This document shows, piece after piece, positions 1 to 11,509 of a DNA stretch of 64,000 nt (positions within the stretch are counted from its first letter, which is position 1; the number at the start of each line of letters is the position of its first letter). The stretch lies in assembly GCA_963575745.1 (NCBI GenBank), contig CAUYUJ010015759.1, positions 1 through 64,000 of the forward strand, read 5' to 3'. This DNA is from Prorocentrum cordatum (Eukaryota; Sar; Dinophyceae; Prorocentrales; Prorocentraceae). The translations under genes and the position numbers were made by a program. A model generated the notes under the pieces. It was given only the letters and a program-made list of their open reading frames with translations. It searched no databases and had not been told where the DNA came from.

Positions 1-760
1 TGTGCCAGAATGGGGGGTGGAACCGCATGAGGGCGCAGCCACTGGGGCCTTCGGTGGAGCTCCCTATGGGGCCACGAAACGTGTGAGGGGTGTGCCAGAA
101 TGGGAGGTGGAACCGCATGCGGGCGCAGCCACTGGGGCCTTCGGTGGAGCTCCCTATGGGGCCACGAAACGTGTGAGGGGTGTGCCAGAATGGGGGTGGA
201 ACCGCATGCGGGCGCAGCCACTGGGGCATTCGGTGGAGCTCCCTATGGGGCCACGAAACGTGTGAGGGGTGTGCCAGAATGGGGGGTGGAACCGCATGCG
301 GGCGCAGCCACTGGGGCCTTCGGTGGAGCTCCCTATGGGGCCACGAAACGTGTGAAGGGGTGTGCCAGAACGGGGGGTGGAACCGCATGCGGGCGCAGCC
401 AGTGGGAGGCACCCCGGTGGGGAGCTCCCTATGGCGGCCACGAAGAGCCTGGGGGATTATTTTTACTGTGTGCCAAGAACGAAGGGGTTGGAACCGCTGC
501 GGGCGAGCCACTGGGGCTTTCGGTGGAGCTACAGTGGGGCCACGTAAGCGTGTGAGGGTTAGTGCCAAAAATGGGGGGGGAACGCATACGTTGGGCGCAG
601 CCTTGGGGCCTTCGGTGGGGCTCCCTAATGGGGCCACGAAGCGTGGTGAGGGGTGTGGCCCAGTTTGGGGTGGTGGGACGCATGCGAGCGCAGCCATTGG
701 GGCCTTCGGTGGAGCTCCCTATGGGGCCACGAAGCGTGTGAGGGGTGTGACAGAATGGGT
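1..760. repeat. 90-bp tandem repeat array, degenerate to the right
   Basis: Units start near 1, 91, 181, 270 and 361 with TGTGCCAGAATGGGG and contain GGAGCTCCCTATGGGGCCAC. The first five are close copies. At least three more, with indels, run to about 755, and the left edge is outside the window. The period is 90 bp, so frames stay open across units and give 30-residue peptide repeats on either strand. That openness follows from the period and is not evidence of a gene. Confidence 0.9.
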
Positions 761-838
761 GTGGGAGGGGGGGGAGGGGGGAGGAAGGGGAGGAGGAGGA
801 AAGAGGAGGAAGGAGGAAGGAGGAAGGAACGCTGGGAC
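761..838. repeat. Purine-rich GGA tract
   Basis: A run of G-rich GGGGAGG followed by GGAGGAAGGAGG repeats directly after the 90-bp array. It is low-complexity sequence with no coding interpretation. Confidence 0.8.
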
Positions 839-978
839 CGTCTAAAACGAGGACCCAACAACACAGGTTGGTTGGGAAAAGCATTGCACAACACACTCTG
901 CTTCCAAATTCGGAGCATGCGCAGCGAACCCGACGCGGTCTCCCCCCACTATCCTTGTCAAAAAACGATACAGCGTAC

Positions 979-1076
979 ACTTGGCGGCGGCGGCGGCTGC
1001 GGCTGCGGCTGCGGCGGCGGCGGGGGCGCGGGCGGCGGCGGCGGCGGGCGGCGGCGGCGGCGGAGACGGATTCGCC
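979..1076. repeat. GGC/GCG trinucleotide repeat
   Basis: An almost pure run of GGC/GCG triplets. It produces poly-Ala, poly-Gly and poly-Arg reading frames on both strands, which I treat as artefacts of the triplet. Confidence 0.9.
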
Positions 1077-1339
1077 CCCAGGAGCTGCCCACCCAAAGAC
1101 GACTGCTGCATATGCTGCGGCTCGGGCCATGCTCGGGTGCTACGTATGTCTTGGGAGGGCGTGTGGGGGTGAGCGAGACGGCTTGCGGGCGGGCGTCTTG
1201 ACCAATCCCCCAAATTACTCCTTCCCCATGGACCTGGAGGGGGGGGGGTCGCGAGTCGTCAGGGCGTCCAAGACGGCCTCGGCGAGGAAACCAAAATCAC
1301 CGATTGTACTACGAGTTTTGGCTCCATGTTGGCCTCCTT

Positions 1340-1795
1340 GGGGGGGGCCCTAATTGACGCGCCCCTCTTGTTTGATCGATCTCCTCCAAGATGGCCCCAA
1401 GAAGCGCCCAGGAGGTCCCAAGAGGTCCCAAGATGGCCCCAAGAGGCCACTGAAAAAAACCCACGAGGCCCCCAAGGTACCGCCAAGAGGCCCCAAGCAG
1501 AACCCCCCAGAGGCACAAAATGTTCCAAGACGCCTCGGCGAGAATGCCAAATCATTGATTTTACAAAAAAGGTTTTAGCCACATGTTGTCCTCTTGGGGG
1601 GGGGCACCGATTAAGATTACTCGAAGAGCGCCTGGGAGCCCCAAATGACCTCCAAGATGGCTCAAGATATCCCAAAATGTCTCATAATGGTTTCCTCTGT
1701 GCGCTGCCCCCTTTCCTGATCGAGGCAATTCCTCTGGGCATCGTTTCTGGATGGGCTGGTGGGGATTCGCGAAGCGTCAGCAATATTTACACTAG
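1340..1795 (+). repeat. Composite dispersed repeat, copy 1 (CCAAGAGG core with conserved ends)
   Basis: A left block containing GATCGATCTCCTCCAAGATG is followed by degenerate CCCAAGAGGCCCC units. A right block near 1748 reads TTTCTGG, then GGGCTGGTGGGGAT, then CGCGAAGCGTC. The same left block, core and right block recur in the same order at 55660-56000, so this is a dispersed repeat and not just a simple array. Confidence 0.7.
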
Positions 1796-2906
1796 CGCGT
1801 CACGAAGCAGCAAACACCAGGGTGGATAAACACACGCAGCGTCGTGACGATGATTCTGGGACACCCCTGGACAGGCAAAGGCGGCGCGAAACACCAGCCA
1901 CCGGGCGAGCGAACACAGAAACACCACTGAGACCAGCACGCTCACATGAGAGCAAAGGCGGCAACGGGAGCGCGCAAACTTTCGCAACACCACGGGCACC
2001 TCAGCTTGCACCAGCACTTCAACTACAACATGCTGCCAGCTGCACGAAGCCGCGCGAGCGCGAAGAGAACTGCCAGCGGTATTGCAAAGCGAGGCAGCGA
2101 CCCCTGGCATCGACCGCGAAGCGAGCGCGGCCAGCACCCTGTGGGACCTGGCGTCTCGCTTTCCCTCCCCGTCTCCGTCACTCCTGTTGCCGGAGCGACC
2201 ACCACTGCCGACCACCTTCAATCAGCCAGCGAGTGTCGGCCGGAGCGTCCAGCGGAACGCCAACCAGACGACGGGATTCGACTGCACGCATGCGTTGCTG
2301 TCGATTGCAAGGGGTGGGCCCAAACCTGGCGCGGTCAGATGCGAGCGAAATCACGCGATGCGGGTGCCAACGCGAAGTCAAGCTCATTCCACAAGAAAAA
2401 TCACCGGACACCCTTTGGGCCAGCACCAAATGTCACTCCGGCAAAGGGTCACTCTTACGCGTAGTCGAGGGATGGGCGATGTCAAAACTGCCAGGTCCAG
2501 AGCGGTGCGGGAGGTGGGCTACCCCTCTTCCCATCTCGTGCGCAGCAGGGAGTGGATAACTCCCTGCGCCTGCAAGCAGGAACACGAAGGACTGAGAGTG
2601 CTGACAGCTCGCCGCGGGCGGGCGGCTGGAGTGGCCTGAGGAGGCTCCGCCTGGCCTGCCGTCCTCCACGATACGTTCCACAAAAGATGTCCGACGTCAC
2701 TGCCTGCTGCAACGCCCGCATGTGCCACCTGGGTTTGCCGAATGTGTTACGGAGATCTGCAGACGATCCATTTTTCCCGACTTAGGCTCTGCCTAGAAGG
2801 GTTCTTATTATCTTTGCTTAAAGGGGCCGGGCAGTGCAACTCGCCCCGGGCGGCTCCCCCGACATCCGCCCCGCGGTTCCCCCAGTTGCGCCCCCTGGGT
2901 TCACCC
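1796..2906. other. No supportable gene
   Basis: Moderately GC-rich mixed sequence. An open frame of 266 codons on the plus strand (1759-2559) has no recognisable motif, and overlapping frames on both strands are equally open, so I do not call it. The last 90 bases are C-rich, with repeated CCCCxGG words, and lead into the pentanucleotide array. Confidence 0.5.
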
Positions 2907-3360
2907 AGCTTCGCTTAGCTAAATGTAGCTTAGCTTAGCTTAGCTTATCTTAGCTTAGCTTAGCTTTTCACATCTTAGCTTAGCTTAGCTTAGTTTTGTC
3001 AAGCCTAGCTTAGCTTAGCTTAGCTTACATCATCTTAGCTTAGCTTAGCTTAGCTTAGCTTGGCATAGGCTTAGCTTAGCGCAGCATAGCGCAGCGCAGC
3101 ATTAGCACAGCACAGCATAGCATAGCCAAGCATAGCATAGCATAGCATAGCTCAGCATAGCATGGAATAGCGCAACATAGCATAGCATAGCATAGCATAG
3201 CATAGCATTGCTTAGCATTGCTTAGCATTGCTTACCGCAGCACAGCATAGCATAGCATAGCGCAGCACGACATAGCATAGCATAGCCTAGCCTAGCCTAG
3301 CCCAGCATAGCATTGCGCATAGCATAGCATAGCATAGCATAGCATAGCGCAGCACAGCAT
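2907..3360. repeat. Pentanucleotide array: (TTAGC)n changing to (ATAGC)n
   Basis: The first part (about 2907-3075) is mainly TTAGC with occasional interruptions. The second part (about 3075-3360) is mainly ATAGC with CAGCG and TTGCT variants. The switch between two related 5-mers suggests stepwise expansion from one ancestral unit. Confidence 0.92.
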
Positions 3361-3450
3361 CCACTATTGCCTGCTTGCTTTTGCTGCTGTCTCGGCGACT
3401 TGCTGCCTGCTTCTGCTGCTGCTTCACTTACGGCGTGGCGTCGGCGGCTC

Positions 3451-4176
<726 letters not shown>

Positions 4177-4199
4177 TACTGCTACTGCTACAACTACGA

Positions 4200-5660
4200 C
4201 GATGAGGAGGAGGAGGACGGCGTTTACCGCTCCTACTAATGTTGCTTTCCTAGAGGCTCCAACTCCTAGGTAGGGTCGCACTGGGATCATCTGTTCCACC
4301 CGCGCGGAGTGCTGCGACAGATCAGCAAGCTCGGACCAGCCAACACATCTGGTTTGCCGTTTAGTCCACCCGCGCAGGGTGAGTGTTGCGAGGGAATGGC
4401 AAGATCAAATCAACCAGCGGCAAACAAACCACACACGATGCACGACTGACACTCGAAAGCGGCTGGAGTAAACGGGATGAGAGGAAGGAACTCGCCCGCT
4501 GCCGCTGCTGCTAACCTCGCTCACGACAGCTGTCTGCTGCGAGCACCTCTCATGAACTGTGCACCTTGGACGCGGTGGCAGCACAACGCTGCCATACGGG
4601 GCCCACGCTGCTTGCAAAAAACAGTTCGGTGATGCAGACGTCACTGCGCGAGGCGCGCAGAAGTGAGGCGTTTTCTGGCGTGCACCCGAGGCCCGTGCGC
4701 TGAACGCACCGATCACGCGCGGCGGACGCACTGGGCGCGTGACTTCGGGGAGGATCCAGCCGGGGCGCACGCAGAGGCGCGGGCGGAGGGGCTCTCAGGA
4801 CGAAGGCGCGATGAGAGGGCGCTGCAGCGAGGGCGGGAGCGCTGCCTCGAAGAGCCACTCTTGCGCCGCCCCCCCCCCGTCCTCCCTCCGCGCTGCCCAG
4901 TCCCGCCACGCCTCCCTGCCCCGCTCGGCCCTCCAGAGCCCCGTCCTCCACTCGGCATGGGGGTCGGGGATGCCTAAACCAGCGTTTCGTCTGAGAGTTC
5001 CCGCGATCCTGCCGAGAGCTGCCACATGCAACGCTCCCTGGCTGCTTCCCGTTGGGGTTCGCAAGTGCTATGCCTGCTACATCGCGGTGACAGTGAGGCT
5101 CTGAAAGGAAGAGAGTCGGGGGTGTCAAAACCAGCGAACCGCTCGAGGCAGACCGACAATCGATATACGAACGGGCAACTGCAACGCCCCTCGGTGGCTC
5201 CCCCCTGAGGTCCTCAGACGCCACGCTTGTCACGTCGCTAAGATCTGTGTGAGTGAGTCTGGGTATGAGCGTCCGAGAGTCCGTTTGTCTGGGTGCGAGT
5301 GCTATCTGAGTGCGAGTGAGTCTGAGCATGAGCGATCTGATGTGATGAAACAAGAAAGGACGCGGACCAGGAGGACGTGAGGCGGAGGCGTCACACGAAT
5401 TGACTGATGGCAAGAACCCCTATACTTCGAACGTGGGGAATCTGAATGGACTGCCCCAGCGCAAACTCAGAGGCCCCGCGGACTTCTCGGATCGGCGCTG
5501 TACCCCTCTGGCCCAGAGCAGGTGCAATAATCCCGCGCGGACCTCCGAGACATGCATGCCTGTGCCGACCTGTCCCCTTGGACCTCCCCCCCCCACCCCT
5601 CTCTTCCTCCCTCCGCGGGCGAGGTGGCGTGCGAGGGGCGAAGAGTGAGAGGCGCAGGGT
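4200..5660. other. No supportable gene
   Basis: GC-rich mixed sequence. The longest frame is 287 codons on the minus strand (4550-5413), with no motif and open competing frames. Around 5240-5340 there is a degenerate GTGAGTCTGGG/GAGCG repeat. I see no promoter, RNA gene or splice structure that I would defend. Confidence 0.45.
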
Positions 5661-5890
5661 GGCGGGTGTGGTGAGCGGGGGGCAAGACGGGGGAGGGGAG
5701 GGCAGGCGAGGGGAGGGGAGGTGAGGCGATGAAAGGGAGGGGAGTGCAGGGGGGGAGGGGGGGGGGGAGGGAGGGAGGGGAGGGAGGGAAGGCATGGGCG
5801 AGGGGGGGGAGGGGGGGAGGGAGGAGGAAGGGGAGGGGAGGGAGGGAGGGAGGGAAGGTGGGGGGGGGAGGGAGGGAGGGAGGGAGGCAT
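5661..5890. repeat. G-rich purine tract (GGGA/GGGGA)n
   Basis: About 230 bases almost wholly G and A on the plus strand, built from GGGAGGG words. It gives Gly/Arg/Glu or Pro/Ser frames on either strand. The strand asymmetry could allow triplex or G-quadruplex structure, which is inference only. Confidence 0.9.
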
Positions 5891-6096
5891 GGGCGAGCAG
5901 TGCCCACGCCCGCCGCGGAGAGGGCACCTCCGCACCTCACGCGCCGCTGCGCCAGCGCCCGCCGCGCGCTCTCCGACGCCCCGGGGCGCGCGCCCGCGCC
6001 GCGCGCGCCCGCGCCAGCGGCGGCGGCTGCCACGCCGCTGCGGCGGCTGCCGCGCCGCTGCGGCTTCGGCGGCTGCCGAGCGCCCTGGGCCTGGCG

Positions 6097-6233
6097 TGAA
6101 GTCGGGCATGTCCCTCTGCGGGAGGGAGAACGCCAAAAATGCTATAGACATACACAGTTCGGGGACGATGCTGGGCTATTCTGTAACCATTTTTGGGCAT
6201 CTTTGGAGCTTTTTAGGGACACGCCCGACCTGA
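6097..6233. mobile_element. MITE, 137 bp, 8-bp target duplication (family with 39778-39928)
   Basis: The left end TGAAGTCGGGCATGTCCC and the complement of the right end, TCAGGTCGGGCGTGTCCC, form a terminal inverted repeat. The flanks are GCCTGGCG (6089-6096) and ACCTGGCG (6234-6241), a target duplication matching at 7 of 8 positions. The ends match the element at 39778-39928. An 8-bp duplication is typical of hAT and KDZ-type transposases. No coding capacity, so it is non-autonomous. Confidence 0.85.
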
Positions 6234-6241
6234 ACCTGGCG

Positions 6242-7140
6242 GGAGCCCCGAGGCGCGGCCGGGGCTGTCGGCGCGGCGGCGAGGGGCGCGGGGAGAGGGG
6301 GCCGAGGAGGGGCACGGAATGGGCATGGGAGGGGGACGAACGACAGCGTCATGCTGCAGAATTATGTTGTACTGGCCGTCCTCGAATCCGCGGGCCTGAG
6401 GCCACGACCGAAACGCTCCAGGAATTCACGACGCTTCTGGGGACCAGGGGGGAGGGGCAGGGAGGAGCGAGAGAGGGACGAGGGGCGGGCGGTCCGAGGA
6501 GGCGGGCGAGGAGCGGAAGAGCAAGGGCGAGGAGACGAGCGGAAGGGGCAGGGCTGAGGAACCACCCTCACAAGCACCAGTGCAAGCGAAGCTCATCAGG
6601 AGGCGCATCCGGGGAGGGAATCGAGCACGGCAGGACTTTCCAGTAGGCGTACACACGGATGTCTAGTAAACGCCAGTTGTGGAGGGGTCGGGGTGGCTTG
6701 TCCTCCCCTGATGGAGTTGGCGGCGCGCACAAGGGGGGACCACGAGAGGTGGGGCCTTTTTAGGGGGCGGGAGAGCTTTTCAGAAGGTAAGAGCCTTTTA
6801 AGAAACCTGCTGTAAAAACCTCCAGGCCCTTCTGAGAAGGAGCACGTCCTCTCAGAAGCCCCCTGCCTTCTGAGAAGGCCCCCCCCTCGAGCCACCCCTA
6901 CGTGCGAGCATCCAAAGAAGGGCTTACTCAAGGGGCGGGGGGCGATCCGCCACCGTGCCGCTGGGCACGGATGGGGCGTGTCCTCAAGTCCTTCCACTAC
7001 CCCTCCGAGCCTCAGTCGTCACTCCTGGGGAGTTAGTTCTTCATGGCCCAGACTCCAAATTCTCAAATCTCCTTGGGCTTCCCGCGGTTCCCCTGGGGCT
7101 TGCTGCGTCTTGTCGCGTGGCTTTCTCGGGCCCCATAGGG
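6242..7140. other. No supportable gene; contains CTTCTGAGAAGG palindromes
   Basis: Purine-rich to about 6560. Between 6765 and 6880 the 12-mer CTTCTGAGAAGG occurs twice exactly and in partial forms, each a perfect palindrome. The remainder resembles degraded CCAAGAGG-type repeat. No frame has recognisable protein similarity. Confidence 0.45.
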
Positions 7141-8870
7141 CCCTAAGACGGGCTAGAAGGGCTCCCAGAGGCCGCCAAGACGGTCCAAGAGGGTCCCAAG
7201 TCGCCAAAGGATCGCTCTAAGACGCTCAAGATGGCCCCCAGACGGTCCAAGAGGCCTCCAAGACTCCCCAAAGGCCTCTAAGAGGCCTCCCAAGAGGGCC
7301 CCAATATGCCAAAATCATTGATTGCCTGAGGTTTGAAGGACTGTGGCGTTCTGGCCTTTTCGGCTTCCCGACGCTCCCAGACGACCCTGGAGGCACCCAA
7401 GACCGTTCCAAAACGGCCCAAGAGGCTTCCAAGAGGGTACCGAAACGAACCAAGAGGATCCCACGACAGTCCAAGACGCGCCCACGGCACAAGAGGGCCA
7501 CACGACGGCCCCAAAAGGAACCCTAAAGAGGGAACGCGAACCGAAAATCCATGCCTTCCCTCCCAGGAGGCCCCGAGGAGGCCCCAAGAGGCGCCCAGGA
7601 GGCCGCAAGAGGCTCCCAGACGGCTCCCAAGAGGCGTCCAAACTGCCTCCAAGAGGCCCCCGAGAAGCCTCCCACGAGATCCCAACGAACATCCAATAGA
7701 ATTCTTCCCCACAGGCCAGGCACGGTGGCGGGATGGACCAAAGGCCATTAGATCCGTCGCCACCTGTGGTCTTGCCAGGGGGATGCTTGGCGTACTGAAC
7801 CTTACTTGTTTGGTTTTGGCTCTTCCCCCCAAAAACTCTCGGGGCTTCGGCGCGTCCCGCCAGCAACCCGGAAGACCTGAGATGGCCCTACATGGCATCC
7901 AAAACGGCCAAGATGGCCTCCACGTTCCCCAAAGATGGTCCAAGATGGCCCCCAAGACGGTCCAAGCGAGTCCGAGATGCCTCCAAATTCGCCTCAGAAG
8001 CCACCAAGACAGCCCAAGATGGCCCAAGACGGCCAGAGAAGTCCCCAAGAGGCCTCCCAAACTGGTCACAAAGCCTCCAAGAGGTCTCCAGGAGGGCCCG
8101 AAGAGGCAAAATTCAAGGATGTGCCATTGGTTTTGAAGCATGTTGAAATGTTGTGTCTTCTCGGCCTTCCGACGGCCCGGGACAGCCCAAGAGCCATCAA
8201 AAATCGCCCCAAGATCGCCCACGAGGCCCTCAACATGGCCCGCGGAACGGCACAAGAGGCCCCCAAGTCGGCCCCCAAAGGGCCCCGAGACGGCCCAAGA
8301 GGCCTCCAAGGACGCCCAAGACGGCCGCCAAAACAGCCCTGGAACACACCGAGAGGGCCCCTAGTCAGCCCAGACAGGCCCCCATGACGGCTCCCGACGC
8401 CGTCAGGCAGGCCCAAAATGGTTCCGAGATGGCCCAAGGGGCCCCCAAGAGGTCTCCAAGACGGCCCAAGAAGCCTTCAAAAGGGCCTCCAGGAAGGCTC
8501 GAAGAGGCCAACACCAATGAATTCCCTTTGGGTTGTTGAAGGGTTTTGGCATTTGCTTATTGTCGGCCTTCCGACGGCCCGCGGATCGCTCAAGATCGCT
8601 CAAGAGGCCTCCAACATGACCCGCGGAACGGCCCAAGAGGCCCCCAAGTCGGCCCCCAAAGGGCCCCAAGACGGCCCATGAGGCGTCCAAAACGCCCAAG
8701 ACGGTTTCCCAAACAACCCTGGAGCACCCCAAGAGAGCCACAAGTCGGCCCAGACAGGTCTCCAAGACGGCTCCCGATCCAAGCCAGGAGGCCACCAAAA
8801 CGGACCAATGCCCAAAACGACCCAAGAGGCCCCCAAGAGGTTGCCAAGACGGCCCAAGAGGCCTCCAGAA
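7141..8870 (+). repeat. Long degenerate CCAAGAGG-type array
   Basis: About 1.7 kb dominated by CCCAAGAGGCC, CCAAGATGGCC and CCAAGACGGCC words in the same orientation, at irregular 9-12-bp spacing. Two longer blocks containing TTTTGGCATTTGC and GGCCTTCCGACGGCC recur about 400 bp apart (8150s and 8550s) and again at 23480-23510, so the array also has a higher-order unit. The copia element is inserted at its right end. Arg/Pro-rich open frames here are repeat artefacts. Confidence 0.85.
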
Positions 8871-8871
8871 G

Positions 8872-9390
8872 TGCAATTCACAGCCCAGAGCCTGCCTATC
8901 TAGATCCTACTTACCACAGATGGCCCCTAGAGGCCGAGCGTAACATATGTATAGGATCAGACTCCACAGGAGCCTCTTTTATGTATCCCTGCGTATCCCG
9001 GCGAATCGGGCCCCCTTTAGCCTCCAGGTTGCAGCCAGCCTTGCTTAGTAGATCCTCCGAGATCCTCCGAGATCGCCATTATAATATCCAAGAACAGGTT
9101 CATCCGAAACCGCTCTGGCTCAAGCCTTTGCAGCGTCACAGCGACGCTGGACTGACTGGTGTGCGTCTGGGAGACGCAGAGCAGAGAACTGCCCGCCAAT
9201 ACAGATCCTGTTCATCACCATCGTGCGACCAGAGTCGCACAGACACTGCCCCAGATTCCCCAATATCAACGACCTCACACACATCATCGAGAGAGACGAG
9301 AGATTAGTATCCTGGTTTGATATCTTGTGAGAAGGGAGATCAGTATTCTGGATTGTATCAGGGCAGTGGCCATTCAGCGGGACCATTGCA
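8872..9390 (+). repeat. 5' long terminal repeat
   Basis: 519 bp, from TGCAATTCACAGCCC to GGGACCATTGCA. It matches 22893-23409 throughout. It has a local tandem GATCCTCCGA near 9052-9070. A TATATAA-like word is not obvious. ATAATATCC at 9081 and TATGTATAGGATC at 8946 are the AT-richest spots. The transcription start and poly(A) site cannot be placed. Confidence 0.95.
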
Positions 9391-9408
9391 TGGTAGCGGA
9401 GCAACCGC
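9391..9408 (+). other. Primer binding site (probable initiator-Met tRNA)
   Basis: TGGTAGCGGAGCAACCGC starts at the first base after the 5' LTR. Its complement ends GCTCCGCTACCA, which has the form of a tRNA 3' end with ACCA. Copia elements usually prime from initiator methionine tRNA, and the sequence is close to known TGGTATCAGAGC-type sites. The tRNA identity is inference. Confidence 0.75.
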
Positions 9409-9445
9409 TCCACGGACATATGTTCGCGGACATATTCCACGCACT

Positions 9446-11509
9446 ATGGCGAAGAATAACGGAGACGATATCGTACCGAAGTGGAATGGAGATCTCACCA
9501 CGGTGGATGACTACGAAAGAGATGTGAAGGCCTACATACGAGGGACCCGTCGAGACGAACGCTCTGTGTGCGGCCCACGATTATGGAGACGACTTGAAGG
9601 ACGAGCGAGGCAAGCAGCCAAAGATGTCGATTGGGACCGCATCGAGAAGGACGATGGAGCTACCGAGCTGCTTACACACGTGAGAGCGAAGCTCGGAGCT
9701 CAACGCATCCAGGATGCAGGAAAGTATTTAGCCAGATGGATATTTGATCTACGACGGGACACTGGAGAACCGATGCCAAGCTACACCAGCAGAGACGATG
9801 AGGCCTATCATGACGTGGTCAAGGGGTTCGACACCGAATATTTCAAGAAGCAGCGCACAGCCCGACTCTCGGAGAGAGCCAAGAAGTGGAATAAAATCTA
9901 CGGAGAGCTCAACTGATTCCTGTATAAGATCGAGCAGGAGGGCCCTGAGGACGCTGCGGAGAAGGCCAAGGAGCTGAACCACTCGCTCTGGGACTTCGTC
10001 AAGACGGGTCTTGAGATCCCAGAGCATCCCGACTTCGGGACGGATTTCGATCAGGCGATCCCCCTAGACCAGCTGCGCGGATGGCTACTGCTACAGCGAT
10101 CGAGACTGACACCGACGGAGCGGGCAGCGGTCATCAGCGCAGTCAAGGGTAACTTCGACTACGACAGCATCGGAGAACAGCTACGCGTTTCCTGGCCAGA
10201 TGATGGGCTGACCAATCGGGACAAGAAACAAGGCAAGGACTTCCGTCACCGAGAACGGGGACGAATACATGCCGGCTGGGAAACGAACAGCGAGGAGGAC
10301 GACGACTACAGCTACTACGAAGAGCACGAGTCCGATGCGACCTACGACGGCCAGGGCGACGAGGAGGATGAGGAAGACCCCGAGGAGCCGCTCTACAGTG
10401 CCCAGGAGATCGAGGAAGCCGAGACCGCTTTCGCCGCCCAGCAGAGGAGCTTCGAGGAGGCCCGAGATTTATTGAGACGAGTGAAGACCGCCAGGAAATT
10501 CTACCCCGTGGATGAGAACAAGAAACGAGAATACCGAAGTGGACATCGCAAACCGCCAGGGCCCCGGGCTGGATCTAGAGGCTCAGGGTCATCCAAGGGA
10601 CGAGGCCGCGGGAGCGGACAGCGACGTGACGGACCACCCCGACGAGAAGGTGATCGCTCCCAAGGTCGGCCTCCCAGTCCCAGGAAAGGACCATGCCTGA
10701 AATGCGGCGGCAACCGCGAGACCAAGGATCATCGAGATCGAGAACGCGCATCCTCTACTGGCAGCAGGGGCGACCGAGAGCGACACACAAAGGGGTTCGG
10801 AGCTTTCGTCTTCTTCGGCACCGAGCAGGATGCCGAGATGGAAGCTAACCTCATCACGAACGAGATGTCCAGGCTGCGGTTGGAAGCATCCATTGCCAAT
10901 AAGCCAGTGATCAAGAATCGGCCGAAGACCGCCAATCAGAAGAAGCAGCTGGACAAGAATTCCTACATGCCGATCGAGAGGGCCATCGAGTTGCGAGAAC
11001 GAGTCCAGCACGAGAAGCTACCGATCTGGTCTACCCTGGAGAAGGCCGAGGACTGGATTCTCATGAGTGTCAAGCAGAGCTCCTCCAAGGGCTTCGGCAT
11101 TCTCGACATCGGCGCGACCTCCAGCATCATGGGCATAGAGGCCGCCGAGAACCTACGCGACATTATCTACGAGCAGATGGGCAAGAACATCAGGATGGAC
11201 GCTAGTCAGAAGAGTACGTTTATATTTGGCGACGGCAATGCCAGGACCTGCACCGGCAAGGCGACCTTTCCCCTCATGATCGCCGGTGTGGACGGCGAGC
11301 TAGAGATCAACATCCTCGACGCAGAAGCCCCGCTCCTGATCGGAGTGGACGTGCAGAGCCGCCTCGGGGCTGTGATTGACTGCGAGGCACACGCTGTTTA
11401 CTTCAAGAAGCTCGGGCGCCGAGCTGAGCTGCTAGTCCTTCCGAGCGGCCGCCTTGCACTGCCACTTATACGTCAAGCCGATGTTGGCTTCGTGGCATCC
11501 CTCGAGTAG
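9446..11509 (+). pseudogene. gag-pro: copia gag-protease ORF with one in-frame stop
   Basis: A single frame runs from ATG 9446 to TAG 11507, broken only by TGA at 9914 (codon 157), which probably replaced a sense codon. The N-terminal part is gag-like and rich in charged residues. An acidic stretch (about 10290-10400) precedes a basic Arg/Gly/Pro segment. A degenerate zinc knuckle, CLKCGGN then DHRDRE (Cys at codons 417 and 420, last Cys missing), follows. The protease active site reads LDIGAT near codon 554, where retropepsins usually have D-T/S-G, and the later APLLIGVDV matches the flap-distal part of the fold. Starts upstream of 9446 fall in the LTR and are unlikely. Confidence 0.85.

Noticed and set aside
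2907-3360. Telomere-like repeat
   Set aside because: The units are TTAGC and ATAGC, not the TTTAGGG expected in dinoflagellates, and the array is internal.
4550-5413. 287-codon open frame on the minus strand
   Set aside because: High GC makes long frames common here, competing frames are open on the other strand, and no motif or plausible composition is present.
5729-6646. 305-codon open frame on the plus strand
   Set aside because: It begins in a G-rich purine tract, runs through a MITE and ends in another purine-rich region. The peptide is Gly/Arg-rich repeat output.
7278-8309. 343-codon open frame on the minus strand
   Set aside because: Translation of the CCAAGAGG array. Frames on both strands give equally repetitive Trp/Gly/Leu or Arg/Pro peptides.
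9109-9130. Spliced-leader fragment (TGGCTCAAG) in both LTRs
   Set aside because: Only nine bases match the 3' end of the leader. This is expected by chance in 64 kb and has no support upstream.
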